Positions 11,291 to 23,483 of a DNA stretch of 64,000 bases are shown here, piece after piece. Every line of letters starts with the position of its first letter. The first letter of the stretch is position 1. The translations under genes and the position numbers were made by a program. The notes under the pieces were generated by a model. The model did not search any database. It saw only the letters and a list, made by a program, of their open reading frames with translations, and was not told where the DNA came from. Source of the DNA: Mimachlamys varia (taxonomy: Eukaryota; Mollusca; Bivalvia; Pectinida; Pectinidae); contig OX392535.1 of NCBI GenBank assembly GCA_947623455.1, positions 41,936,688 to 42,000,687 on the forward strand, in the 5' to 3' direction.

Positions 11291-14200
11291 ACTTTCTCCA
11301 TCAACTGGAACCATATTCTGCATGAACTGGAACCACTTTTTCCATGAACTGGACCACTTTCTCCATGAACTGGAACCACTTTCTCCATGAACTGGAACCA
11401 CTTTCTCCATGAACTGTAACCACTTCCTCCATCAACTGGAACCACTTTCTCCATCAACTGGAACCACTTTCCCCATAAACTGGAATCACTTTCTACTTTA
11501 ACTGGACCACTTTCTCCATCAACTGGAATCACTTTCTACATTAACTGGAACCACTTTCCCCATAAACTGGAATCACTTTCTACATTAACTGGACCACTTT
11601 CTCCATGAACTGGACCACTTTCTCCATCAACTGGAACCACTTTCTCCATGAACTGGACCACTTTCTCCATCAACTGGAATCACTTTCTCCATCAACTGGA
11701 ACCACTTACTCCATGAACTGGAACCACTTTCTCCATGAACTGGACCACTTTCTCCATCAACTGGAACCACTTTTCTCCATGAACTGGAACCACTTTTTCC
11801 ATCAACTGGAACCACTTTTCTCCATGAACTGGACCACTTTCTCCATCAACTGGAACCACTTTTCTCCATCAACTGGAACCACTTTCTCCATCAACTGGAA
11901 CCACTTTCTCCATGAACTGGACCACTTTCTCCATGAACTGGACCACTTTATCCATCAACTGGAACCACTTCCTCCATCAACTGGAACCACTTTCCCCATA
12001 AACTGGAATCACTTTCTACATAAACTGGAATTACTTCTCCATAAACTGGAACTATGGAAGTATCCATAATAAAACACGCTGATCTGCATAACCGTGAACC
12101 ACTTTCTCCATCAACTGGAACCATATTCTCCATGAAATGGACCACTTTCTCAATCAACTGGAACCACTTTCTCCATGAACTGGACCACTTTCTATATCAG
12201 CTGGAACCACTTTCTCAAGCAACTGGAACCACTTTCTCCATGAACTGGACCACTTTCTCCATCAACTGGAACCACTTTCTCCATCAACTGGAACCACTTT
12301 CTCCATCAACTGGAACCACTTTCTTTATCAACTGGCACCACTTTCTCCATCAACTGGAACCACTTTCTCAATCAACTGGAACCACTTTCTCCATCAACTG
12401 GAACCACTTTCTCCATCAACTGGAACCACTTTCCCCATAATTTGGAATCACATTCTACATAAACTGGAATTACTTTCTCCATAAACTGGAACTATTTTCT
12501 ACATAAACTGGAACTATTTTCTACATAAACTGGAACTATTTTCTACATAAACTGGAATTACTTTCTCCATAAACTGGAATTACTTTCTCCATAAACTGGA
12601 ACTATTTTCTACATAAACTGGAACTACTTTCTCCTTAAACTTGAACCACTTTCTCCATAAACTGGATTTACTTCCTACATAAACTGGAACTACTTTTTCC
12701 ATAAACTGGAGCCACTATCTACATAAACAGGAACTACTTTCTACATAAACTGGAACCATTTTCTCCATAAACTGGAACTATTTTCTACATAAACTGGAAC
12801 TACTTTCTCCTTAAACTTGAACCACTTTCTCCATAAACTGGATTTACTTCCTACATAAACTGGAACTACTTTTTCCATAAACTGGAGCCACTATCTACAT
12901 AAACTGGAACTATTTTCTCCATCAACTGAAACTATTTTCTACATAAACTGGAACTACTTTCCCCTTAAACTTGAGCCACTTTCTTCATAAACTGGATTTA
13001 CTTCCTACATAAACTGGAACTACTTTTTCCATAAACTGGAGCCACTATCTACATAAACTGGAACTACATTCTACATAAACTGGAACTATTTTTTACACAA
13101 ACTGGAACAATTTCCTCCATGAACTGGACCACTTTCTCCATGAACTGGACCACTTTCTCCATCAACTGGAACCACTTTCTCCATCAACTGGAACCACTTT
13201 CTCCATCAACTGGAACCACTTTCCCCATAAACTGGAATCACTTTCTACATAGACTGGAATTACTTCTCCATAAACTGGAACTATGGAAGTATCCATAATA
13301 AAACACGCTGATCTGCATAACCGTGAACCACTTTCTCCATCAACTGGAACCATATTCTTCATGAATTGGACCACTTTCTCAATCAACTGGAACCACTTTC
13401 TCCATGAACTGGACCACTTTCTATATCAGCTGGAACCACTTTCTCAAGCAACTGGAACCACTTTCTCCATGAACTGGACCACTTTCTCCATCAACTGGAA
13501 CCACTTTCTCCATCAACTGGAACCACTTTCTCCATCAACTGGAACCACTTTCTCCATCAACTGGCATCACTTTCTCCATCAACTGGAACCACTTTCTCAA
13601 TCAACTGGAACCACTTTCTCCATCAATTGGAACCACTTTCTCCATCAACTGTAACCACTTCCCCCATAAACTGGAATCACTTTCTACATAAACTGGAATT
13701 ACTTTCTCCATAAACTGGAACTATTTTCTACATAAACTGGAACTATTTTCTACATAAACTGGAACCACTTTCTCCATGAACTGGACCACTTTCTCCATGA
13801 ACTGGACCACTTTCTCCATCAACTGGAACCACTTTTCCCATAAACTGGAACCACTTTCTCCATCAACTGGAACCACTTTCTCCATCAACTGGAACCACTT
13901 TCCCCATAAACTGGAACCACTTTCTCCATCAACTGGAACCACTTTCTCCATCAACTGGAACCACTTTCTCCATCAACTGGAACCACTTTCTCCATCAACT
14001 GGAACCACTTTCTCCATCAACTGGAACACTTTCTCCATCAACTGGAACCACTTTCTCCATCAACTGGAACCACTTTCTCCATCAACTGGAACCACTTTCT
14101 CCATCAACTGGAACCACTTTCCCCATAAACTGGAATTACATTCTCCATAAACTGGAACTATTTTCTACATAAACTGGAACTATTTTCTACATAAACTTGA

Positions 14201-14982
14201 ACCACTTTCTCCATCAACTGGAACCACTTTCTCCATCAACTGGCACCATTTTCTCCATCAACTGGAACCACTTTCTCAATCAACTGGAACCACTTTCTCC
14301 ATCAACTGGAACCACTTTCTCCATCAACTGGAACCACTTTCCCCATAAACTGGAATCACTTTCTACATAAACTGGAATTACTTTCTCCATAAACTGGAAC
14401 TATTTTCTACATAAACTGGAACTATTTTCTACATAAACTGGAACTACTTTCTCCTTAAACTTGAACCACTTTCTCCATAAACTGGATTTACTTCCTACAT
14501 AAACTGGAACTACTTTTTCCATAAACTGGAGCCACTATCTACATAAACAGGAACTACTTTTTCCATAAACTGGAGCCACTATCTACATAAACAGGAACTA
14601 CTTTCTACATAAACTGGAACCATTTTCTCCTTAAACTGGAACCACTTTTTTAATAAACTGGAGCCACTATCTACATAAACAGGAACTACTTTTTCCATAA
14701 ACTGGAGCCACCATCTACATAAACAGGAACTACTTTCTACATAAACTGGAACCATTTTCTCCTTAAACTGGAAGCACTTTCCCCTTAAACTGGAACCACT
14801 TTTTTAATAAACTGGAGCCACTATCTACATAAACTGGAGCCACTATTTACATAAACTGGAACTACTTTCTACATAAACTGGAACTACTTTCTACATAAAC
14901 TGGAACAATTTTCTCCTTAAACTGGAACCACTTTCCCCTTAAACTGTAACCACTATCTACACAAACTGGAACCATTTTCTCG
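11291..14982. repeat. 3.7-kb minisatellite of a 22-bp unit
   Basis: About 165 tandem units of 22 bp with consensus near 'aactggaaccactttctcca' plus 2 bp. Variant units (ccataaactgg, ctacataaactgg, ccttaaactgg) cluster and give larger repeated blocks. A segment of the array's left flank ('gtatccataata...gatctgcataaccg') occurs at 11250, 12060 and 13289. Because 22 is not a multiple of 3, reading frames cycle every 66 bp and stay open for long runs on both strands (for example 11605-12069, 12054-12440, 13283-13654, 13776-14150). These are shadows of the repeat and not genes. Confidence 0.95.
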
Positions 14983-15094
14983 GATTTTCTTTTTTTCACA
15001 CATTTGCTACTTTTTTGGTGTTTTTTTTCCCAAGCACCGCTGGCTAACCCTTTAAATAATGTAGTCACTATTATACTAAACATGTTTTTGAATC

Positions 15095-15310
15095 ATGATG
15101 CCTCAGTTCTCACTTTGGGGACTTGACATTCATTTGGATGTGACTTAGACTTATATGGTGGATACCGAATATATCTCAATGAGACAAAGATGGCGACTAG
15201 GCAATTTACTCAAAGTCTTCATCAACCTGCATCTCTCGATTACTTTTGCCGTTAGTGTTCTCGTCAGCAGCAGAAATCTATCCCGAAAATCGAAATCGTC
15301 ACATTGATGT
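15095..15310. mobile_element. Internally inverted RT-family fragment
   Basis: Two pieces of the RT family lie in opposite orientation. 15095-15170 (plus) matches the tail start ('ttctcactttggggacttga'). 15178-15310 (minus) matches the upstream C-terminal coding block: on the minus strand 'tgctgacgag', 'gatgcaggttgatgaagac' and 'gtcgccatctttgtctcatt' appear in family order. The 3' tail proper is missing. This fits a local inversion or rearranged insertion. Confidence 0.7.
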
Positions 15311-15652
15311 CATAGCTTTATAATACATGCATTAAGCTGCCAACAAATTTAAATTATGTTGCATTAGGCTGTATATCTTTATTGGCAGCTAGGTTCACGT
15401 ACATTGTAAGGTGAGCATCGCAGTGTAGACAATACAAGTGTCCGTGTGTATTTTGGAAACTGCAGTATTTTCGTGCAATAGTCTGGATCTTTAGCCGATT
15501 TTAGTCCTGCATCATTTGAGTATACAGCCGAAAGATCCTATATTATGTACTCACCCGGCCACACCATACTGGCATCAAGTGAACCAGTCATTTCACTCAC
15601 AATGTTGATCATCACGCAGGGAGCAGAAACTACATTTGTTTGAGACTCTGGT

Positions 15653-15919
15653 ATGTCTCGGCCAAGGAACATAACACAAAGCCTTTCTCACAGGGATGAA
15701 CGCTCAATTAAGGTCAAATGTGAGGCGGTATCAAGAGAGACAAATCATAAAAAAGAAATTGTAAGAAAGACGACAACATTAAGATCCCAAGTTAAGTCGC
15801 CTCTTACGAAATTTGAATCGGATGTAGAAGAGTCTGCTGTATCCTTAATAAGTGGTCTTAGTGGCCAAGATGATGTTAAGTTGTCAGCCATTCTGCAACC
15901 TTCCGTGTTCCACCTCTGA
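15653..15919 (+). CDS. Unrecognised open frame, 88 codons (low confidence)
   Basis: An ATG frame with an in-frame TGA 12 bases upstream. The predicted peptide is polar and rich in K, E, S and R (a segment reads KSPLTKFESDVEESAVSLIS), unlike the hydrophobic chance frames around it. An acceptor-like 'tttctcacag' lies inside the frame (about 15684). The last few codons run into the SINE beginning near 15897. I recognise no domain. It could be an exon fragment, an old element piece, or chance. Confidence 0.2.
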   Translation: MSRPRNITQSLSHRDERSIKVKCEAVSRETNHKKEIVRKTTTLRSQVKSPLTKFESDVEESAVSLISGLSGQDDVKLSAILQPSVFHL

Positions 15920-16028
15920 ATCTCACGTGTTCGCGGCCCTACGTGGGGCAGTTACCAGGCACTGGTCGTCGGTCTGCGGTTTTTCTCCGGGAACTCCGGC
16001 TTTCCCCCAACACCAAAACCACACACGT
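15897..16028 (+). mobile_element. SINE fragment, 'CCGGGAACTCCGG' core family
   Basis: It reads 'cacctctgaat', 'ccctacgtggggcagttacc', 'ctccgggaactccggctttc' in the same order as the better-preserved copies at 21.0 kb and 32.9 kb (both minus strand). The tRNA head is truncated and the B-box is damaged. It terminates the open frame that precedes it. Confidence 0.75.
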
Positions 16029-18255
16029 AATTAAATAATCAAAGCGTAAACATACAAACCCTTAGATAAGCTTCTAGACCATAACTTCCTCACGTTAACT
16101 ACGAGTTGGCTGTCAGATTACTCTAAATGATACTCCATTTTACCTACAATTAGGATTTTGCACTTATACAGAAAATACGATTGGATAATTTGCCAGGTTA
16201 ACGCATTGCATCATGCCGAAAGGAACTACATAACACTACATGACAAACGCATAAAAGTGAGAAATAAAATCCTATTCAACATTATTATTGTCTTATCCTG
16301 CAATTAAAATCTAGATATTCTTGTAAAAATAACTCCAACATAAACTAGTCTAAGAGTAAATCCTATACAATTATAGGACTCGAGCTGTTTATATTAAACT
16401 TTGCCACATCATAATTTGGTGATGTTTTAACACGAGAAGATGACAGGAGCACCTTACAATTAGACAAGAAACAGAGATGTTAAATTTCCCATAAATCGGC
16501 TTAATCTTCGTTATAAATGGAAAGAATAATAAATCTGTAGGATTTTGCGATAAATCGGCTAAACCTAAAGCCAGGAAGTACAGAAGCCTTTTAAATACTA
16601 TCTCCCGGCCCGCGGAGAAGTATTCTATATGTGTCTGCCTCTGAACCATGTTGAAGAGATTTTACAACTTCCATGTCAACTGGGGGTTTGGATATGTACT
16701 GAGGTCTTTTCAAATTGAGACACGTCCATTTTACCCAGACTACTTCCGGAGTGACAGCTGAAACGTATTATGGGTAATTTCACGTCGTTAGCTGACAAGT
16801 CTATTCGTGTGATGACATATCCGCTGGGACGAGAATCCGATAAAAGATTGGAAACAACACAAATATACTACAACAAAGGGAGGATAAAGCTTGGAATAAA
16901 CAAACGTAAACCTGCTACATTTTGTAAACCTTATATGGCGGAGGCTTTATATTAAAGTTTATACGTAGTTTTCATGTGCGCAATAAATCAGCTTGTTTGT
17001 CATCAATAACAGTTCAACATACTAAAGTACATTCTGATGTTTTCGATCTTTAAAAGGTCTTAAGCTTCATCAAAAATATGGTCGCACTGCAAATCCCAAA
17101 AATGTTGGTTAATATATCTTTCTGACAAGTTTTACATTGTGCAGCTGTAAGAGGACAAAAAGAGAGACAAAAGAAATAAGATAACGCTTCCGTTACGACA
17201 ATAATTTAGCTTCCCCCCTTCAACAAGCAACAATGTGACATCAATGAACCATCTGTGAAAGTCAATGCTGATTAATGGGACGGAAGTAATATTATGAAAT
17301 AGTTTTATAACCTTTGTTTGAATTTTTAAAACCTGTCTTTGATGTTGGTTTATATATTGTTCCAATCCAATTAACGCTACACTGGGAACGTAGTAATTAC
17401 CTTGATAGGGCTCACACACCTTGAAGAGGGCAGCCCTTGAGTTCTCCCATAGGTATTAATTGTTCCAATATTTGAAAAAAAATCTCATTACATCAGCATT
17501 GCTAATGGCCAGACAACTTGATTGATAATTTAACGTTATGCTGATAGGTCCTTACACTTAATATCCGTCCGAGTAAACAGAACCCCCTCAACTGTTGACA
17601 AAATGAATTAAATTCCGACAATTCTGCAAATATCAATATTTGTATAATGTTTGAACTGGGGTGATTGCTTTTCACAATGTTTTACATTTCACTATCTAGG
17701 GCAACTGGGTAATAAGTGAGAGTTAATACACGTTTTAATAGTAGTCGTATTGCAATGTGTTTTAATGATATTGGATGATATAGCTCAGATGGTCCTAATA
17801 AATATAAAAAATAAAGGTTCGACTAATCAAATTAATCTAACATAATGTAATTACACTATCAATGACACCACCTTAAACCAAACACGTGTCACGTCAGGGT
17901 AAAGAACATGACCATATATTGCTTGATCTGTTACTGGTATCATATTGATGGAATCCGTGGAAACAACCTTTGTTCTTTTTCACTCTCTTCGACCTTTGAA
18001 TGATAATGCGTCTCTGTTTTAAGCAGCGTCCCATGGACACTTTGGAAAGGGGTGATTAAACTTGAAATTTGGTGACATTAATAGGACTCCCAAGAAATCA
18101 AGATGGATTCGAGGCAGCAAAACCAAGTCAAGGTTGAATTCCAATGTTCCATAGGACTAACAGGAGCATTGTTCGTTTAAGCATTAAATAAAGAAAATTA
18201 CAAATTAATTAAAACCTGTGATAGTGCTTAATCGTCATTTAAAAGGTCAATCCTG
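16029..18255. other. AT-rich single-copy sequence, no gene seen
   Basis: No gene, RNA or clear repeat. The frames at 16389-16649, 16770-16955 and 17132-17419 show no recognised motif. Confidence 0.4.
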
Positions 18256-19246
18256 AAATAAACGGCAAGCAGACCGCAACATCGGCAAAGTATGGAATGG
18301 AAACCGGCAAACAGACCGCGACCTAAGCAAAGTATTAAATGAGGACCGGCAAACAGACCGCGACCTAGGCAAAGTCTGAAATGGGGACCGGCAAAAAGAC
18401 CGCGACCTAGTCAAAGTATGAAATGGGGACCGACAAACAGACTGCGACCTAGGCAAAGTATGAAATGGGGACCGACAAACAGCCTGCGACCTAGTCAAAG
18501 TATGAAATGAGGACCAACAAACAGACTGCGACCTAGTCAAAGTATAAAATGGGGACCAACAAACAGACTGCGACCTAGTCAAAGTATGAAATTGGGACCG
18601 ACAAACAGACTGCGACCTAGTCAAAGTATGAAATGAGGACCAACAAACAGACTGCGACCTAGGCTAAATATGAAATGAGGACCGACAAAAAGACTGCGAC
18701 CCAGGCAAAGTATGAAATGGGGACCAACAAACAGACTGCGACCTAGGCAAAATAGGAAATGATGGCCGACAAACAGACCGCGTCCTAGGCAAAGTATGAA
18801 ATGAGGACCAACAAACAGACTGCGACCTAGTCAAAGTATGAAATTAGGACCGGCAAACAGACCGCGACCTAGGCAAAGTATGAAATGAGGACTAACAAAC
18901 AGACTGCGACCTAGTCAAAGTATGAAATGGGGACCGGCAAACAGACTGCGACCTAGGCAAAGTATGAAATGAGGACCAACAAACAGACTGCGACCTAGTC
19001 AAAGTATGAAATGGGGACCGGCAAACAGACTGCGACCTAGGCAAAGTAGGATATGAGGGCCGACAAACAGACCGCGTCCTAGGCAAAGTAGGAAATGAGG
19101 ACCAGCAAACAGACCGCGACCTAGGCAAAATTCGAAATGAGGGCTGGCAAACAGACCGCGACCTAGGCAAATTATGAAATGAGGGCCGACAAACAGACCG
19201 CGTCCTAGGCAAAGTAGGAAATGAGGACCGGCAAACAGACTTCGAT
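18256..19246. repeat. 42-bp minisatellite, about 23 copies
   Basis: Tandem 42-bp units centred on 'ggcaaacagaccgcgaccta' followed by 'ggcaaagtatgaaatg'. Because 42 is a multiple of 3, the minus strand reads a 14-residue repeat (TRSQSVCWSPFHTL-type) for 125 codons at 18247-18624 and 106 codons at 18892-19212. Other units carry stops or changes that break the frame, so I treat this as a satellite. Confidence 0.93.
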
Positions 19247-19430
19247 ACTGGTACTATGTGCGCCCACTTTTTAACTGTACATTGTCTTTGAACATGATTT
19301 TAGGGCGTGATTGTAACCATTGTCTGATCTTTACCACCAGCCTCCAACATGAATTGTGCGTGTGCTCATACATGTGGATGCTCATGGTAGGTGGCCTTTA
19401 TGATAACTGGTCGGTGTCCAATAAAATATA
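19247..19430. other. Spacer between two arrays
   Basis: Single-copy sequence separating the 42-bp array from one isolated diverged monomer. Nothing else is recognised. Confidence 0.4.
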
Positions 19431-19475
19431 GGAACGGGCAAACCAGCGGCAACATTGGTAAAGTAGGAGATATAA
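19431..19475. repeat. Isolated diverged 42-bp monomer
   Basis: 'ggaacgggcaaaccagcggc' and 'attggtaaagtaggaga' align with the 42-bp unit. This form (caacattgg) resembles the first, most diverged monomer at about 18268-18290 (caacatcgg), suggesting that both are array-edge relics. Confidence 0.7.
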
Positions 19476-19838
19476 ACTTACATAAAAGGGCGACAACTGT
19501 GTTATAAGTTATCAAGAGTTTGACACTGACTTACATAAAAGGGCGACAACTGTGTTATAAGTTATCAAGAGTTTGACACTGACTTACATAAAAGGGCGAC
19601 AACTGCTTTATAAGTTATCAAGAGTTTGACACTGACTTACATAAAAGGGCGACAACTGTGTTATAAGTTATCAAGAGTTTGATATAAACTTACATAAAAG
19701 GGCGACAACTGTGTTATAAGTTATCAAGAGTTTGATACAGGCTTACGTAAAAGGGTGACAACTGTGTTATAAGTTATCAAGAGTTGGATACAGATTAACA
19801 TAAAAGGGCGACAGCTGTGTTATAAGTTATCAAGAGTC
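19476..19838. repeat. 53-bp tandem repeat, about 7 copies
   Basis: Units begin 'acttacataaaagggcgaca' and include 'tataagttatcaagagttt'. Copies start at 19476, 19529 and 19582 and are almost identical until the last two. No coding potential is seen. Confidence 0.93.
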
Positions 19839-21044
19839 TAATTTGTGTGGAAAATAACATTTTTAATAACATTTCATCATCATGCGCATATGTGCATTTT
19901 TTTTAGAAAAATCATTAAGTAAAACTTTTTAGATAACCGTATATTCTTGATTTGTAATAGAAAAAATGCACCGTTCATTACAAAATGTCTCTTTTTGACA
20001 TCATGTCAAAAAGAGAATCATCTTGAATTTAACTGCTTTTTGGCAGACAGCTGTGTTCCCAGTATACATGCAAACAATATTAAACGTACAGAAATGACTT
20101 TTATTGCAATAAATATCATTTAATAAGGGCACTTTTATAGAAATAGTAAAAGGTCATATGTCGCAAACGAACTTAAAGATAGTAATGATTGACATATCTT
20201 AGAAAGGTTTTTTATAAAATTATTTGCAATCGTCTTTGAGAGTAATGTTTTATATCTATCTTAAAATGTATTTGATCGTGTGCAGCTGAGTGAAAATTAA
20301 AGTACATCAGGCAACTAAATTGACAGAACACCACACCAGTGAGTTGGATTAATTGAAAATGACAGCTAGTTTCTTCCAGGGATAAGGTATGGATGTGTGT
20401 GAAACTGAACGCCGTTAGTGTGCGTTAGAGAGTTGATTGTAATGGCTTGTTTAAAGTAACAGAGCAGGGTCTTTTGATTGAGTTACAAAGTGCGTTTTAA
20501 AAGTGCTGAGGACTTTTGAAAAGTCATCTTTTCAATTCGTTAGACAATAGGTATGAGGTATTTTGAATGTTAGAAACACCTTAACATGCAATAACATTGA
20601 TTGAAAACACAACACTGCGATATACAATACATGTTCAAAATAAATAATTATATATTTTAAAAAAAACAAAAATTAAAATCAAAAATAAAAAAAAAGATAA
20701 ATCCCGGCTAAACTAATCAGATACAGAACCATTTAACGAGGAAAAGTACATGCACTAGCTCTTATCAGTTTTTGAGAAGAAGCCTTTTATTGACACCGGT
20801 AGTAATTAGAAAGTTCCTAGAACAGTAGGAAATATGACCTTAGTGATTTTCGCCGGTAGCATTCGGTGCTAGAATTCCTTAGATGACCGTGCTGTAAACT
20901 TGTGAATGTACAACAATAGTTTTAAAAAGTGCTAATGAAACAGAGTGGCCTAACGATTAAGTAAAATAGTGAGCTTAACTAGTTCTGTAGAATTTACACA
21001 ATGCAAATGCTGATGGTTTTAATCATATTTGTCTTTTTTTTCTT
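19839..21044. other. AT-rich sequence with one perfect hairpin, no gene
   Basis: Nothing recognised apart from a perfect inverted repeat at 19988-20016 (arms of 14 bases, TCTCTTTTTGACAT, one-base spacer) and an A-rich stretch at about 20650-20700. Confidence 0.4.
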
Positions 21045-21240
21045 GTACGTCCTTTTAACATGTACAACCAGGGTCATTTAAAGACGTACCAGGTTTCGGA
21101 GTTGGAGGAACGCTGGAGTACCACAGAAAACCACCGACCTACGGTCAGGACCTGGCAACTGCCCGACGTGTGTTTCGAACTCGCAACCTAGAGATAGAGT
21201 GCTGGTGGTAGAATGTCGGGATACGTATACCACACGACCC
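21045..21240 (-). mobile_element. SINE, reverse orientation
   Basis: The plus strand reads 'cgtccttttaacatgtacaa', 'aaaaccaccgacctacggtc' and 'tttcgaactcgcaacctaga', ending in 'taccacacgacccc'. On the minus strand that is tRNA-like head, B-box-like element, core and tail. It is the same family as 32848-33050. Confidence 0.82.
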
Positions 21241-21311
21241 CTTTGAGAGGAATTCTGGTATTTAAAAGGGTTTAGTTTGTGGTATACGTCGTATTAACAA
21301 ATATAGTAATT

Positions 21312-21470
21312 GGAGGACGTGTCAGGTCTTGGTGATGAAGGAGAGCCGGAACTCCTGGAAAAAACATCAACCTCCTGTCGCAGGTACCTTGCAACCGTTT
21401 CATGTAAACGTATCCGCAACCCAGAGACAGAGAGCTAGTGGTAGCAGAAGACTGGACGTATCATCTACTT
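21312..21470 (-). mobile_element. SINE, diverged, reverse orientation
   Basis: 'acgtgtcaggtcttggtgat', 'gagccggaactcctggaaaa' and 'cgcaacccagagacagagag' align in order with the copy 270 bp upstream. The open frame at 21329-21589 starts inside this SINE and is not a gene. Confidence 0.7.
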
Positions 21471-22660
21471 TGTCAATGCAGTCCCGTTTTAGAGCGTACG
21501 ATTCAGTGATGACAAAACTCTCGTGTAAGAAACGTTTCATTGCGTTAGAGAGATTTAACATGGACTTTAATAAATACTTCAGTTTCTAAGAATTGTGAAT
21601 AAGGGGAAGGAACTTTGATGGCGTAAGAATAAATTTAAGTTCGATGATTGCTTGAATCTAGGAAACCGGGACCGCTTGCGTTAGAAATGTGTTTTCATAG
21701 TGCTCGCAGCATAGATGAATAATAAAAAAAAATAGAAAATATGCTATATATATATAGAAAAACGCACTTGGTCGGACTTTCTGCGACAACACTGAAAATG
21801 AGGGAAGCCAAGAAATTAGGAAGTTCAAGAATATAAATATAGACATCATAGGAAAAATAGGATGGGAAGAGGACCAGCAAGATTCTTTCAGCAGCATTCG
21901 AGCGTGTAATACATTTTATTATCTCCATAAGGAAGAACAGGGCACTATGATAGCTTTAGTGGAAGAGAAACGTGAGTTGATTGTATAATAAGAAACAAAG
22001 TGCTGTAAAAAGGAAAGATCATAGACGTTATTTAATAGTATTTTATGTTTGCACGATATTTTAGGATCTGCATGTGCAGTACGCTTAAATGATTTGAAGA
22101 TTCATAACATTTGGCAAAAGTGGTGCATTGTATGATGACAAGGGATCCGAAACAGTCAACCATGATGTACTTTAAGGGTAGAAACAGATATCGGTTTTAA
22201 AACCTCAGCACATTTATTATGTCTGGAACTGAAGACCAGTCATCACTGCGATAAAAGCGTCAGCATGACAGGAACTTGAGGTCGTCTCTACTCTTGTCAT
22301 AGATGGGATCATTAAACGAAGACTTGTTATGAAAACAAACGGAGAAATATAAATAACGGAAGTTATATCCTTTGGGAATTACAAATATCGCATCACGGCG
22401 AGACGCTTTCTGTCTGCATTGCATTATTAGGAAGGAAAATCAATATTCAGATTTTTTCCATCAATATTTTTCTAATATTCTAACTGGAAATGGTTTGATA
22501 CTGTACCGGAAGTATCAAGTCTGTGTCCAGATTTGGTTAATTTAATACACGAGGGGGCTTTCAAAGGGGACATTTGAGCCGTAATACGTTATAAGAACTT
22601 TTATTTGTTTTCGAAACAATACATACCACAGAGTACGTGACGTAAAGACACACCAAGTAT
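21471..22660. other. AT-rich single-copy sequence, no gene seen
   Basis: No recognised feature. Two overlapping minus-strand frames at 21658-21928 are low-complexity (tyrosine, phenylalanine and isoleucine rich) and probably chance. Confidence 0.4.
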
Positions 22661-23388
22661 ACTGCACCTTACAGCTGTTTCGTCCTTCTAGGACTCGTCA
22701 GTGATGTTACACCGTACAGCTAATTCGTCCTTCTAGGACTTGTCAGTGATGTTACACCATACAGCTGTTTCGTCCTTCTAGGACTCGTCAGTGATGTTAC
22801 ACCGTACAGCTGTGTCGTCCTTCTAGGACTCGTCAGTGATGTTACACCATACAGCTGTTTCGTCTTTCTAGGACTCGTCAGTGATGTTACACCGTACAGC
22901 TGTGTCGTCCTTCTAGGACTCGTCAGTGATGTTACACCATACAGCTGTTTCGTCTTTCTAGGACTCATCAGTGATGTTACACCATACAGCTGTGTCGTCC
23001 TTCTAGGACTCGTCAGTGATGTTACACCGTACAGCTAATTCGTCCTTCTAGGACTCGTCAGTGATGTTACACCATACATCTGTTTCGTCTTTCTAGGACT
23101 CGTCAGTGATATTACACCGTACAGCTGTTTCGTCTTTCTAGGACTCGTCAGTGATGTTACACCATACAGCTGTTTTGTCCTCCTAGGAATCGTCAGTGAT
23201 GATACACCATACAGCTGTTTGGTCCTTCTAGGACTCGTCAGTGATGTTACACCATACAGCTGTTTGGTCCTTCTAGGACTCGTCAGTGATGTTACACCAT
23301 ACAGCTGTTTCGTCCTTCTAGGACTCGTCAGTGATATTACACCATACAGCTTGTTCGTCCTTCTAGGACTCGTCATTGCTGTTAAGCA
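22661..23388. repeat. 45-bp minisatellite, about 16 copies
   Basis: Tandem 45-bp units centred on 'tacagctgtttcgtccttct' followed by 'aggactcgtcagtgatgtta'. Because 45 is a multiple of 3, the minus strand reads a 15-residue repeat (SPRRTKQLYGVTSLT) in two frames of 82 and 113 codons. A single diverged copy of this unit occurs in a dispersed element at about 41624-41665. Confidence 0.94.
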
Positions 23389-23483
23389 AGGGCCTAAATA
23401 GTGAAGCCTAGGAGGCCACTAAGAAGACACAACTGGCCGAAAGAAGTATCCAAATCCAATAGGGAAGTACTAACCCTATGAAA

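Noticed and set aside
11605..12069. 154-codon plus-strand frame rich in MNWTTFSINWNHF repeats
   Set aside because: It is the 22-bp minisatellite cycling through three frames. Comparable frames exist on both strands, and unit variants introduce stops elsewhere.
11291..14982. CRISPR-like array because of regular short repeats
   Set aside because: Units are contiguous with no unique spacers, and the DNA is eukaryotic. It is a minisatellite.
18247..19212. Minus-strand frames encoding 14-residue TRSQSVCWSPFHTL repeats
   Set aside because: A 42-bp unit keeps the frame automatically. Stops break it between 18625 and 18891, so there is no continuous protein.
22720..23376. Minus-strand frames encoding SPRRTKQLYGVTSLT repeats
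   Set aside because: A 45-bp unit keeps the frame automatically. The array is explained as an amplified piece of a dispersed repeat.
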